Assembly (NCBI GenBank): GCA_004297825.1
Contig: SCSX01000014.1
Span: 1-64,000, forward strand
DNA length: 64,000 nucleotides
Origin: Spirochaetota bacterium
GTDB lineage: Bacteria > Spirochaetota > UBA4802 > UBA5368
Direction: 5' to 3'
Part shown: positions 43,335-54,535 of the stretch, in pieces
Layout: each line of letters begins with the position of its first letter
Position numbering within the stretch: position 1 is the first letter of the stretch
Position numbers and translations under genes: made by a program
Notes under the pieces: generated by a model
What the model was told of the DNA's origin: nothing
Database searches by the model: none
Seen by the model: only the letters and a program-made list of their open reading frames with translations

Positions 43335-44369
43335 TCAGGCGCTCCGGTGCACCTCGCGCAGGTATTCCGCGGTAACGGCGGCGGCATCCGCACTGCGCGC
43401 GATAATCGGATCGATGCCCGCACGCATGAGCCGGGCGCGCAGGTATTCCAGCTCTTCGCCCCGCGGACCGCAGAGCGAATCGGCGAGAAAAACCACCGCC
43501 TCGATCCCGTAATTTTTCAATTGGCTGTACACGAGCTCGAATCGCTCCCTCGCCGCGCGCACGCCGAACGGAAAGGCCTTGTACGAATATGCGTTGAGCA
43601 GCTCGAAATGAAGGTAGTCCGACGATTCGTCCAGGGTTATGTCGAACTGCCTTCTTCCGTCCGCGAGATCGTCTTCCGTCACCAGGCAGGAGTCCCGCTC
43701 TATTTCGTCGATAAGCGACCAGCATCCGCAATATCCCCCCGCGATCATGACCCGCGGCAGGGAGGTCTCGACGGGAGGAATTCCGTTCAGGATATCAAGT
43801 ATTTTTAATAGCTCCGGCCTGATCCTTTCACTCGGCACCGTGAGCGCCGATTCAAATATTTCCTGGAGAGCCGCGTTTCCAAGCTCCGAATTTCTTTCCA
43901 AGCGCAGCAGTGAAATCCCTCTCACCGCTCGTCGGATTTCATTAAATTCACCGACGGAACGCCGCAGGCTATCGAGGCTCACCCCCAGCGCCTCCCCGGC
44001 TCCCATCGCCGAAAGCGCCATGTTTATGCGCGCATGTATCGCTTCCGCCGCCTGCTCTCCGTAGCCGTGGATCGCCGGAAGCGCGATAATATTTTTCGTC
44101 TGGAATGAGGACTGGACGAACTCCTTCATATATTCTGGGACGATCAGCCATTCGTATAAATCAACCGGCGCTTTCCCATCGACGGGGAGACCTGAGAATA
44201 CCGCGGAAGGCACCTTCAGGGGAAGGATTCCACTTGCCCGGAGAATTTCAGAAGGCATCACATCGCCCAGGATGCCGGCCACGGGTAAGCCCGAGTTTGC
44301 CGCGATCTCGGGAATTCCGGCTTGCAAAGCCCTGATCCGGACCAGGGCCGATTCCAGCGAATTCAGCAT
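43335..44369 (-). CDS. HgdB-like (2-hydroxyacyl-CoA dehydratase family) protein, degenerate
   Basis: The 344-residue protein matches the fold of the D-component family of 2-hydroxyacyl-CoA dehydratases, with MPSEILRASGILPLKVPS near the N-terminus and DSLCGPRGEELEYLRARLMRAGIDP near the C-terminus. True dehydratase subunits carry three cysteines that hold a [4Fe-4S] cluster. Here the N-terminal Cys and the middle one have no counterpart (ALPAIHGYGEQ); only the C-terminal LCGPR Cys remains. No partner subunit or activator ATPase is adjacent. It could be a non-catalytic relative, or related to benzoyl-CoA reductase-type electron proteins. I start at MLNSLES; a longer frame runs 16 codons upstream. 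Confidence 0.75.
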   Translation of the reverse strand: MLNSLESALVRIRALQAGIPEIAANSGLPVAGILGDVMPSEILRASGILPLKVPSAVFSGLPVDGKAPVDLYEWLIVPEYMKEFVQSSFQTKNIIALPAIHGYGEQAAEAIHARINMALSAMGAGEALGVSLDSLRRSVGEFNEIRRAVRGISLLRLERNSELGNAALQEIFESALTVPSERIRPELLKILDILNGIPPVETSLPRVMIAGGYCGCWSLIDEIERDSCLVTEDDLADGRRQFDITLDESSDYLHFELLNAYSYKAFPFGVRAARERFELVYSQLKNYGIEAVVFLADSLCGPRGEELEYLRARLMRAGIDPIIARSADAAAVTAEYLREVHRSA

Positions 44370-44531
44370 CCAGGCTCCTTGGCTGTCGACATGTGATGAG
44401 GATTGGCAAGGCTCCAATTTACCGCAATTAAAATTGGCCCCTTCCGGGTAAAAAATGTTTGCTCTCAGGTTTTACCCATATACCCTGTATCCAGTATGAA
44501 TATTCCACCGTTTCCGTTCCAGGAGTCTGGC

Positions 44532-45510
<979 letters not shown>

Positions 45511-45512
<2 letters not shown>

Positions 45513-45566
45513 AGAAGGGGGGGTGTAGAGACGCGATTAATCGCGTCTCTACACCCCCCCTTCTTT
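45511..45566. terminator. perfect 28-bp palindromic bidirectional terminator
   Basis: The 56 bases form an uninterrupted palindrome centred at 45538/45539, with a run of seven G pairing with seven C and a core GTAGAGACGCGATT/AATCGCGTCTCTAC. T-rich flanks on both sides suit termination of the glycosyltransferase (plus) and groL (minus). It overlaps the glycosyltransferase stop codon. Confidence 0.85.
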
Positions 45567-45585
45567 TTTGGTGTTGTGCCGTTTC

Positions 45586-47229
<1,644 letters not shown>

Positions 47230-47251
47230 TTATCGATAATGTGTTATTGGT

Positions 47252-47536
47252 TTACTCGACGATCGCGAGAATGTCGCTTTCCCTGACGATGAGATATTCC
47301 TTTCCATCGTGCTTAATTTCAGTGCCCGAATATTTGCCGAACAGTATGGTATCGCCCGCCTTTACGTCCAGGGGGATCCATTTCCCGTCCTCGTAACGTC
47401 CCTTCCCCACCGAAATGACCTTTCCCTGCTGGGGCTTTTCCTTCGCGGTGTCGGGAATGAAGAGCGATCCCTGTTTGGTGATCTCTTCTTCCAATACCTC
47501 GATAAGAGCGCGATCTCCTAACGGTTTAATAGCCAC
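47252..47536 (-). CDS. groS: co-chaperonin GroES
   Basis: The 94-residue protein starts [18 protein letters not shown] and contains the mobile-loop region [21 protein letters not shown] and the roof motif [18 protein letters not shown]. It caps the GroEL ring. It is the first gene of the groS-groL operon, about 150 bases from the CIRCE site. Confidence 0.99.
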   Translation of the reverse strand: MAIKPLGDRALIEVLEEEITKQGSLFIPDTAKEKPQQGKVISVGKGRYEDGKWIPLDVKAGDTILFGKYSGTEIKHDGKEYLIVRESDILAIVE

Positions 47537-47684
47537 TTTGAGCCTCCTTTTATAAAAATATATTCTTAGAATTTTTTATCTCATTTCTGCGAGAGCACCG
47601 CGTCTTGAAGCCTTAAATAGATAGTGCAGGCGCTTTACAGAAAATTGGATTCCCGTTAGCAGATGAATTTAATTCCTGGATTTG

Positions 47685-47710
47685 TTAGCACTCATCAAAG
47701 AGAGTGCTAA
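47685..47710. promoter_or_regulatory. CIRCE element (HrcA operator) with 8-base spacer
   Basis: TTAGCACTC (47685-47693) and GAGTGCTAA (47702-47710) are exact consensus half-sites. They are separated by 8 bases instead of the usual 9. The site lies between a possible promoter and groS, so HrcA probably represses the operon in the absence of heat or folding stress. Confidence 0.93.
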
Positions 47711-47719
47711 CAAGAATAA

Positions 47720-47747
47720 GATATATACAATTCCTTTTAGTATGCAA
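47720..47747 (-). promoter_or_regulatory. possible groS-groL promoter
   Basis: On the minus strand TTGCAT (47742-47747) and TATATC (47720-47725) are 16 bases apart just upstream of CIRCE. The match is moderate. Confidence 0.4.
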
Positions 47748-47810
47748 ACCTAGATATAGGACGATAATGTAATTTATTAGTAAATATAGGCATTTATTGG
47801 CAATTATGAC

Positions 47811-47828
47811 CTAATTTCATGAAATTAG
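47811..47828. repeat. perfect 18-bp palindrome upstream of groE
   Basis: CTAATTTCATGAAATTAG is a perfect palindrome 15 bases after the STAS gene stop. It has no following T-run on either strand, so it looks more like a binding site than a terminator. Confidence 0.45.
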
Positions 47829-47843
47829 AAATTAATTCACGAA

Positions 47844-48173
47844 TCAGGAATATTTTTGCAGTTCTGAGGGCTCGTAATCTATGTTTATTTTATCAATAAG
47901 GCCTTTTACAACCAGAAGCTTTAGCAGATACAGGTTGGGGTGCTGAATCCTGATATTATAGCCGCGCTGCGTAAATTTCTGAATCAGCCTGTAAAGGATG
48001 TCCACCCCGTGATCGTCTATGCGTTCCATTTCGCCCATATCGATTTTCACCCGCCGTATTTCCGAACCGCTTATGGCGTTCCCCACTTCCTCGTAAAGGG
48101 CGTCATCGTTCATAATTACGCTGTCCTTGATGAGGATGAGAAGGTGCTTATCCACGCGGCTGGTGACTATCAT
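47844..48173 (-). CDS. STAS-like domain protein
   Basis: The 109-residue protein has the alternating strands and helices of a STAS (sulphate transporter and anti-sigma antagonist) domain: [45 protein letters not shown] and a closing helix. The conserved phosphorylatable Ser of SpoIIAA-type antagonists reads Asp-His (IDDHGVD) here, so classical kinase control is doubtful. The ATG overlaps the moaC stop (48170-48173). Confidence 0.6.
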   Translation of the reverse strand: MIVTSRVDKHLLILIKDSVIMNDDALYEEVGNAISGSEIRRVKIDMGEMERIDDHGVDILYRLIQKFTQRGYNIRIQHPNLYLLKLLVVKGLIDKINIDYEPSELQKYS

Positions 48174-48640
48174 ATCGAAAAATCCGACTTTCCGCCCCGT
48201 TTTTCAATAAGCCGGATATTTTCCACCACCATGGTTTTATCGACCGCTTTGCACATATCATACACGGTAAGAGCTGCCGCGGCCACGGCCGTCAGCGCCT
48301 CCATCTCGGCGCCGGTCCTGCCTTCGACCCTCACCTCCGACTCTATGCGAACGCCGGGCAGGCTTTCCTCGATGAAGAGCGAAACGTCCACGAAATTTAT
48401 GAGGAGGGGATGGCAGAGCGGAATCAGGTCGGAGGTTCTTTTCGCGGCGGAAATTCCCGCGATTTTTGCTATTTCAAAAAGATTTCCCTTGGGAAGGAGC
48501 CTGCTTGAAATAAGATCAAGCGTCTCGGCGCGCATGCGCACGAATCCGGACGCCCTTGCCTTTCTCGACGTCACTGACTTTCCGGAAACGTCCACCATGG
48601 TGGGGGAGCCCTCTCCGGAATAATGTGTGAACTCGGCCAT
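48170..48640 (-). CDS. moaC: cyclic pyranopterin monophosphate synthase
   Basis: MoaC turns the MoaA product into cyclic pyranopterin monophosphate in molybdenum cofactor synthesis. The 156-residue protein has [27 protein letters not shown] (active-site region) and the C-terminal [20 protein letters not shown] with KSDF near the end. All hallmark residues seem present. It sits between pssA (12-base gap) and the STAS gene (4-base overlap). Confidence 0.97.
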   Translation of the reverse strand: MAEFTHYSGEGSPTMVDVSGKSVTSRKARASGFVRMRAETLDLISSRLLPKGNLFEIAKIAGISAAKRTSDLIPLCHPLLINFVDVSLFIEESLPGVRIESEVRVEGRTGAEMEALTAVAAAALTVYDMCKAVDKTMVVENIRLIEKRGGKSDFSI

Positions 48641-48652
48641 GGAATCCGCGGT

Positions 48653-49366
48653 TCAGTACTTATGATCCTGAATGAACTGAATTACGAATGAAAGGATTCC
48701 CGAAAGTACATATAAAAAGAGGACCGCGAATACCGCCCATTGTCGCAGAAACACGACGAGGAGAATGATGACGATAAGGAAGATCAGCAGCTTGATGCCA
48801 TGGATGTTCTTAACCAGGGCCGATTGCGGTTTCGTATATTTAAATGTGGAAACCATGAGGAGCCCGATAAGCGCGTAAAACAGACCGAACGCGAGCTTGG
48901 GGATCATTATCGTCCCGAAGCTGACCGGCACCAGGGCCATGATCACCCCGGCCACAGGCGAGGGAAGACCGCTGAACGAATCGGTCGCATGGACCACGTT
49001 GAACCGGGCCAGCCGGTACGCGGCGCATACAGGATATATGGATGCAATGAGAATTCCGAAATCGAATGCAAATCCGAATTCCGGTATATAGATGCCCGAA
49101 AGGTATGCCTTGTATGCCAGGTAACCCGGCGCAACCCCGAAGGTTACGCAATCTGCGAGGGAATCCAGCTCCATTCCAAGCTTGCTCTCCACCTTGAGCG
49201 CCCTTGCCACCTGGCCGTCAAGTCCGTCCAGTAGCGCCGCCCCGAGTATCAGGAGTCCTGCAACAAGGTACCCCCCCGGTGAGCCGTTGCTCGAAAACAC
49301 CAGTGAAATAAAACCGCATACTAAATTTCCCATCGTAAGGGAATTCGGGATCCACGCTAGGTTCAT
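48653..49366 (-). CDS. pssA: CDP-diacylglycerol-serine O-phosphatidyltransferase
   Basis: PssA makes phosphatidylserine, the precursor of phosphatidylethanolamine. The 237-residue membrane protein carries the CDP-alcohol phosphotransferase signature DGLDGQVARALKVESKLGMELDSLADC (shortened here: DG...AR...G...D...D), with several membrane helices after it. I start at 49366 (MNLAWIPNSLTMGNLVCGF), where an AAGG lies eight bases upstream; a further ATG six codons earlier is possible. It is the first gene of a pssA-moaC-STAS run. No psd gene is seen nearby. Confidence 0.92.
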   Translation of the reverse strand: MNLAWIPNSLTMGNLVCGFISLVFSSNGSPGGYLVAGLLILGAALLDGLDGQVARALKVESKLGMELDSLADCVTFGVAPGYLAYKAYLSGIYIPEFGFAFDFGILIASIYPVCAAYRLARFNVVHATDSFSGLPSPVAGVIMALVPVSFGTIMIPKLAFGLFYALIGLLMVSTFKYTKPQSALVKNIHGIKLLIFLIVIILLVVFLRQWAVFAVLFLYVLSGILSFVIQFIQDHKY

Positions 49367-49483
49367 GCTTTCTACCTTTTCCATACGATTCAGGGTATTC
49401 GCCGATACTACTGTCGTTCAAACCGGACTCACAAATATCCCATTAAAACCGGATGTCAATGAAAAAATGACCGGCAAGCCTTA

Positions 49484-50155
49484 TCAACCAATCGGATGCA
49501 TTGTTTCAAGGCGCCCGGACAGATAATCAAGAAGCTCCCGGTGATTTTGAACCACGATATCTGCGGCGGCAAGGTGCTCCCTTCCGAGCGTGGTCTGTAC
49601 CGCCACACAGAAAATTCCCGCTCTTTTCGCCGAAATCACTCCCATCGGCGCATTTTCAATTACGAGAGCCTCTCCTGGAGCTACCCCAATTACCCGGGCT
49701 GCCTTCAGGTAGGGATCCGGATCGGGTTTCCCTCTCTCGACATCCTCGATCGTGATGATTGCGTCGAAGAACGAGCGGATTTCCAAATCCAGTTCGAATT
49801 CAACCGTTCGGCGCAGCGAGCCGGTGACGAGCGCCATTGATAGTCCATGGTCTCTAATGAGGAGCAGTATATCGGCCACCCCGGGGAAAAGCCCTATGGT
49901 GTGATTCTCGAACATGATGAGCTTTCGCTCAAGCATTCCGGCAAGCGTGCCGTCGTCGGGTACGCTCAGTCCCCGCTCCCGGAAGATGTCGATAATCGAG
50001 CCTATCCCCGACATGCCCTCGCGCCTGAAAATTTCATCCGGTGTAATTTCAATTCCCTGTTCCGCCAGTATCGCTATCCACGAATCGGCATGGATCCTCA
50101 TGGAATCGACTACCACACCGTCCAGGTCGAAAAATACGGCTTTAAGCTGTTTCAT
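49484..50155 (-). CDS. HAD-superfamily hydrolase (beta-phosphoglucomutase-like)
   Basis: The 223-residue protein begins MKQLKAVFFDLDGVVVDSM, the HAD motif I with nucleophile Asp10 and Asp12. Motif II is ALVTGSLRR, Lys appears in the ...RGKPDPDPYLKAA segment, and the acidic motif IV is VIENAPMGVISAK. A four-helix cap lies between motifs I and II, the arrangement of phosphoglycolate phosphatase and beta-phosphoglucomutase relatives. The substrate cannot be decided. It is 19 bases downstream of ddl and is probably the last gene of the lysC-ddl operon. Confidence 0.92.
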   Translation of the reverse strand: MKQLKAVFFDLDGVVVDSMRIHADSWIAILAEQGIEITPDEIFRREGMSGIGSIIDIFRERGLSVPDDGTLAGMLERKLIMFENHTIGLFPGVADILLLIRDHGLSMALVTGSLRRTVEFELDLEIRSFFDAIITIEDVERGKPDPDPYLKAARVIGVAPGEALVIENAPMGVISAKRAGIFCVAVQTTLGREHLAAADIVVQNHRELLDYLSGRLETMHPIG

Positions 50156-50174
50156 GGTTGCATCGGGATAAGTT

Positions 50175-51281
50175 TCAGCGGGTGAAATCGGTCTGGACGG
50201 CAAGCCTGGCCCTATGACGCTCGAGGGCAAGATCGACCAGGCGGTCCAGCAGGTCCGCATACGAGAGACCGCTTGCCTCCCAGAGTTTGGGGTACATGCT
50301 GATGGAGGTGAATCCGGGCAGGGTATTTATCTCGTTGAGAAAAAATTCCCCCGTATTTTTTTCCAGAAAAAAGTCGACCCTCGCCATTCCTCCACACCCA
50401 AGGGCGCTGTAGCCCCGGCATGCCGTATCGCGAATCGTCTCCGCGAGACGCGGCGAAATATCCGCGGGAATCCTGAGCTCGGCGCCGTTGGGATCGATAT
50501 ACTTGGCTTCGTAGGAGTAGAACTCGTGCCTGGGCACTATTTCGCCCAGGACCGATGCCTGGGGACGCTCATTTCCCAATACCGCGCACTCGATCTCCCG
50601 GCACTGCACAGCTTTTTCAATGAGGACGCGCGTATCGAATTTGAACGCCTTCGTCATCGCGTCGTCCAGGGCATCTCTACTCTTTACCTTGCTGATCCCC
50701 ACCGATGAGCCGGTACATGCCGGCTTGATGAACATCGGAAGCCCAAGTTCGGATTGAGCCTGTTCCGTTATGGACGCTCGTGCGGCGATCCAATCCGATT
50801 TATGCACGGTGATCCAGGGAACTACCGGCACCCGGGCGCTCTCGAGCAGGCGTTTCGCCACGTCCTTATCCATTCCTACCGACGAGCCCAGGACGTCCGC
50901 CCCCACGTACGGCACCATCGCAAGCTCCAGGAGACCCTGAAGCGTTCCGTCCTCGCCATAGGTTCCATGGAGCACGGGGAATACCACGTCCGCCGAGACC
51001 GATTTCCCGCTCGCGGGGTTCAGCATGACGAGCTTATTTTCGCGTTCGTAATGATTGACGAGCCATGGTCCCGTACGCGCCATCGCCAGTTTCCTGCCGA
51101 ATTCCGGATCATCGACGATGCTCGGCTCTTCCTGCACATGCCAGACGCCCCGCTTGTCGATACCGACCGCGATTATTGAATACTTCTGCTTGTCCAGGAA
51201 CGAGACGACGGACGCGGCCGAACACAGCGAAACCTCGTGTTCGCCCGACCTCCCCCCGTATAATACCGCAATCGTCACCAT
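50175..51281 (-). CDS. ddl: D-alanine-D-alanine ligase
   Basis: Ddl joins two D-Ala residues with ATP for peptidoglycan. The 368-residue ATP-grasp protein starts MVTIAVLYGGRSGEHEVSL. Later motifs include FPVLHGTYGEDGTLQGLLE, GSSVGISKVKS, and EINTLPGFTSISMYPKLWEASG. All agree with the DdlA type. It begins 3 bases after the lysC stop, so the two cell-wall-related genes are co-transcribed. Confidence 0.97.
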   Translation of the reverse strand: MVTIAVLYGGRSGEHEVSLCSAASVVSFLDKQKYSIIAVGIDKRGVWHVQEEPSIVDDPEFGRKLAMARTGPWLVNHYERENKLVMLNPASGKSVSADVVFPVLHGTYGEDGTLQGLLELAMVPYVGADVLGSSVGMDKDVAKRLLESARVPVVPWITVHKSDWIAARASITEQAQSELGLPMFIKPACTGSSVGISKVKSRDALDDAMTKAFKFDTRVLIEKAVQCREIECAVLGNERPQASVLGEIVPRHEFYSYEAKYIDPNGAELRIPADISPRLAETIRDTACRGYSALGCGGMARVDFFLEKNTGEFFLNEINTLPGFTSISMYPKLWEASGLSYADLLDRLVDLALERHRARLAVQTDFTR

Positions 51282-51284
51282 GGT

Positions 51285-52505
51285 TTATTTTTCCAGGAAT
51301 TCCCCGTGAATGACCTTGCAGGCAAGCTCGACGTACTTGGGGTCGATAACGCAGGAGATACCGATCTCCGAGGTGGATATCATTTCGATGTTGATGCCGT
51401 GTTCGGCGAGCACCTTGAATACCCTGCCGGCAACGCCGTAGGACGAGGTCATCCCCACCCCGACCGCCGAAACGATCGCGATGTTCTCCTTGGAATCTAT
51501 GGAGCTTGCGCCAAGGTCGGCCTTCAGGCTTTCGCATATTTCAATGGTTTTTTTAAGTTCGGCCTTGAGCACCGTGAATGATATCGATGCCTTCCCGTCC
51601 ACCCCTGTCGCCTGCACGATCATGTTCACCGATATCATCTGCTCGCCAAGCTTTCCGAAGAGTGAAGCCGCAATTCCCGGCCTGTCGGCCATATTGCGAA
51701 TGGTCACCTTGGCTTCGTCGGCCTTGGAGGTGATTCCGCTGATAATGAATTTCTCCATCATTTCCTCCATGGGCATCACCACGGTGCCCTCTTCGTAATT
51801 GAAACTCGACCTCACGATGAGCCTGATGTTATACTTTTTCGCGAACTCGACCGATCGCGAATGCAGCACCTTCGCGCCCAGTCGCGCGAGCTCCAGCATT
51901 TCATCGTAGCTGATTTCTTTCAGTTTTTTCGGGTTTTCGATAACCCGCGGATCGGCGGTGTATACGCCGTCCACGTCCGTGTAGATTTCGCAATCGCGCG
52001 TCCCTATCGCCGCGGCCAGGGCCACGGCCGACGTGTCCGACCCTCCGCGGCCCAGGGTGGTGATGTTCTCGTCCCCGTCGATCCCCTGGAACCCCGCGAC
52101 GATCACCACCTTGTTTTGTCGCAGGGAATTCATGATGCGGTCCGTGGAGATGCTCTGTATGCGCGCGTTGGAAAAGTTCCCGTCCGTCATCATGCGCACC
52201 TGGGAACCGGTATAGGAAATGGCGTCGATCCCTATGGTATGGAGCGTCATGGCCAGGAGCGCGATGGTGACCTGCTCGCCGGTTGACAGCAGCATGTCAA
52301 GCTCGCGTTTGTCGGGATTCTCGGTTATTTCTTTCGAGAGCTTGATGAGGCCGTCGGTAGTTTTTCCCATGGCGGAAACGACCACGACAACGCGATAATC
52401 ATCTTCAACATATTTCTTGATGCGGTCGGCGACGGCCTTGATACGCTCCGTGGTTGCCACGGAAGAACCGCCGTATTTTTGTACGATGATTTTCATTTCG
52501 GACAT
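51285..52505 (-). CDS. lysC: aspartate kinase
   Basis: LysC phosphorylates aspartate, the first step to lysine, diaminopimelate, threonine and methionine. The 406-residue protein shows MKIIVQKYGGSSVATTERI near its start, GRGGSDTSAVALAAAIG, and VYTADPRVI, then two ACT domains: VTIRNMADRPGIAASLFGKLGE and VSAVGVGMTSSYGVAGRVFKVL. The ACT pair indicates feedback control by end products. I use the ATG at 52505; one five codons upstream and one three codons downstream are also possible. It follows the lipoprotein gene by 25 bases. Confidence 0.96.
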   Translation of the reverse strand: MSEMKIIVQKYGGSSVATTERIKAVADRIKKYVEDDYRVVVVVSAMGKTTDGLIKLSKEITENPDKRELDMLLSTGEQVTIALLAMTLHTIGIDAISYTGSQVRMMTDGNFSNARIQSISTDRIMNSLRQNKVVIVAGFQGIDGDENITTLGRGGSDTSAVALAAAIGTRDCEIYTDVDGVYTADPRVIENPKKLKEISYDEMLELARLGAKVLHSRSVEFAKKYNIRLIVRSSFNYEEGTVVMPMEEMMEKFIISGITSKADEAKVTIRNMADRPGIAASLFGKLGEQMISVNMIVQATGVDGKASISFTVLKAELKKTIEICESLKADLGASSIDSKENIAIVSAVGVGMTSSYGVAGRVFKVLAEHGINIEMISTSEIGISCVIDPKYVELACKVIHGEFLEK

Positions 52506-52530
52506 GCGGGCTAATTCCAAATAAAGTATA

Positions 52531-53865
52531 TTATGGTATATCTATTGTGTTAGTTCCGGTGATAATTGTTATGGGAGAAGAGTTCGCTGCTGAGGCGGTC
52601 CATCCCGCATTTATGTGCATATTGCCATCAGGAATTGCTGCTATACTATACAGCTTATATTTTTTTCCAATAGGCACATTCACCAGCGTATAGGTTGTAC
52701 CAGTGGAAAAAGTAGCTATGGGCGGAATCTTGTATGTTTTAACATCGTCCTCATAGGCGTCCCATTGCGTCTCATAGGTGCCATCTTCCACCCTTGGAAC
52801 AAATAAATTGAATCGGTATTTGTATTGTTCGTATTTCAGATAATAATCCAGGAATGATTCGGGGCTGTTCCCAGCCGGAAGATATGGTGTCTTTGGCTTA
52901 TCATAGCAATTAGTATCATTGCATACCGGGCGCGCGGCCTGAGCAGAAATAAAATAACTGCTGATAGTTTTATCGGCCGGGATGGCGACGACATAGCTGT
53001 TCGCTGTAACAGATCCCTGGATCGTCCCCGTCTTTCCCGGCACGTACGCCCTGGCCGTTGCGATCAGGTTTCCCCCCAGATCGCTCTCGTCCGCCTGCAT
53101 GTCACGCAGCCAATCCGAAACCGCATAATAATGCCCGATCTGGTGATATCCATCGTCATTGTAGGAATCGTATTCATACAGCTTCACGAAATTCTTGATT
53201 ACGAAACGAACCTCGAGTACGGTCTCCTCTTCGTCATTATCGAAGTCAAGTCCCCCGTCGTCTATTTCAATACTCAGTGGAAATACCTTGTTAATGCTAT
53301 CCGCCTGGTCGAGCAGGCTGTCGTAGTGACTGTTGACCAGGAGCTGGTTGAAATCGAAGCCCTCAACCGTGTGTTCTTTAAAAATAGAACTTAGATCGCC
53401 GTCGGCCGTCCAGGTTCCCACGGGGTCAAGGTGGTACAGAAGCCCCTGGTCGAAGATGAGCTTTCTTAAATAAATGTGGAGCATACCATGATGCTTGGGT
53501 GACGGGTCGTCGCACACGAATTCCACCCCGGTTCCATTGAAGAACGGATCGGTATTTGTAGTATCAAAGGCATACGTCTGGCGATAGTTTGCGAACGGGC
53601 TTCTCCCCAGCTTCATTTCCGCGATGTCGACCATGAACCGTGTGGGATCCAGGTTGGAAGTAGTAAAATCATTCACCGAATCATCTACAGGGTATGTTCC
53701 GCTCCAATCTTTTGGACCATTCGATTCAAACGTGCCCTTGATCACGACCTTGAGCCTGTTGGTCGCCAGTTCGTCGAACAGCGGTTTATCCCCGCAACCG
53801 GGCAGGGACGCCGCGGCAAGCAGGCCGGCCAGGAATATATTTTTTATCGCGCCGTTATTCATCAT
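52531..53865 (-). CDS. lipoprotein of unknown function
   Basis: The 444-residue product has a lipoprotein signal (MMNNGAIKNIFLAGLLAAASLPGC). The mature part is acidic and rich in Asp, Tyr and beta strands, and contains aspartate-rich loops such as IDDGGLDFDNDEEE that might bind Ca2+. I recognise no domain. Its ATG overlaps the stop of the upstream beta-barrel gene (ATGA, 53862-53865), so the two are translationally coupled and may form an outer-membrane complex. Confidence 0.72.
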   Translation of the reverse strand: MMNNGAIKNIFLAGLLAAASLPGCGDKPLFDELATNRLKVVIKGTFESNGPKDWSGTYPVDDSVNDFTTSNLDPTRFMVDIAEMKLGRSPFANYRQTYAFDTTNTDPFFNGTGVEFVCDDPSPKHHGMLHIYLRKLIFDQGLLYHLDPVGTWTADGDLSSIFKEHTVEGFDFNQLLVNSHYDSLLDQADSINKVFPLSIEIDDGGLDFDNDEEETVLEVRFVIKNFVKLYEYDSYNDDGYHQIGHYYAVSDWLRDMQADESDLGGNLIATARAYVPGKTGTIQGSVTANSYVVAIPADKTISSYFISAQAARPVCNDTNCYDKPKTPYLPAGNSPESFLDYYLKYEQYKYRFNLFVPRVEDGTYETQWDAYEDDVKTYKIPPIATFSTGTTYTLVNVPIGKKYKLYSIAAIPDGNMHINAGWTASAANSSPITIITGTNTIDIP

Positions 53866-54425
53866 CCGCCCACATTGAAGAAAAGGGTTATGCCCGTATT
53901 GACGATGTGCCCGCCCCGCTGGGCCCCCTTGATATAACCTTCATAAATATAGAGGTAATCTATGCGGAACCCGATATTGATCACGCGTCCTGCCGGGAAT
54001 GAGCCTTCGAAACCGAGTGTGAACATCGGGTCCCACTGCGAAATGCCGTCCGGCATGATCTCCATACGGCTTCCGCCGGCGCCTGCCTTCAACTGGAACA
54101 TGAGCGCGAATTTCAGGGGTATTCTATACAGAAAACTTCCGTAGACCGGCCACATCGTGAGGGAATTCACGCCCTTGGAGGGAAAATACTGGTAGCTTCC
54201 GTCTATCCCGATCTTAAGCGGCCTGTACGGAGTCGTATATCGGAAAAACAATCCGCCTCCCAGGTTTGTATCCAGTACCTGGTTTGTCTCGAACACGGGG
54301 GTGACGGGACCAAACCAAAGCCCCAGCTGCGGCTTGGCAAAATAGTCGGCCTCGCGACGTTCGGCAAATGCCGCGCTCACGCCCATGACGCAACAGAATA
54401 TCACTATCGATTGTAAAAGCTTCAT
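53862..54425 (-). CDS. small outer-membrane beta-barrel protein
   Basis: The 187-residue protein has a signal peptide, MKLLQSIVIFCCVMGVSAAFA, then alternating hydrophobic-polar strands: PQLGLWFGPVTPVFE, GGLFFRYTTPY, LKIGIDGSYQYF, ALMFQLKAGAGG, FTLGFEGSF, NIGFRIDYLYIYEGY. It ends with GITLFFNVGG. This pattern suits an eight-strand beta-barrel. No family name can be given. It is the first gene of the run into the lipoprotein, lysC, ddl and HAD genes. Confidence 0.75.
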   Translation of the reverse strand: MKLLQSIVIFCCVMGVSAAFAERREADYFAKPQLGLWFGPVTPVFETNQVLDTNLGGGLFFRYTTPYRPLKIGIDGSYQYFPSKGVNSLTMWPVYGSFLYRIPLKFALMFQLKAGAGGSRMEIMPDGISQWDPMFTLGFEGSFPAGRVINIGFRIDYLYIYEGYIKGAQRGGHIVNTGITLFFNVGG

Positions 54426-54535
54426 TCGTTTATCAGGTTTATGAATCTGGTGTTCGCGGTTGATATAAGTTACGCAATGCCGCGGAATAAAATCAAGGTA
54501 CTATCGTGGGAGGGGTAGTATCTGTCAATAAATTA

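Noticed and set aside
47811-47828. Palindrome considered as terminator of pssA-moaC-STAS
   Set aside because: No T-run follows on the minus strand and the stem is AT-rich.
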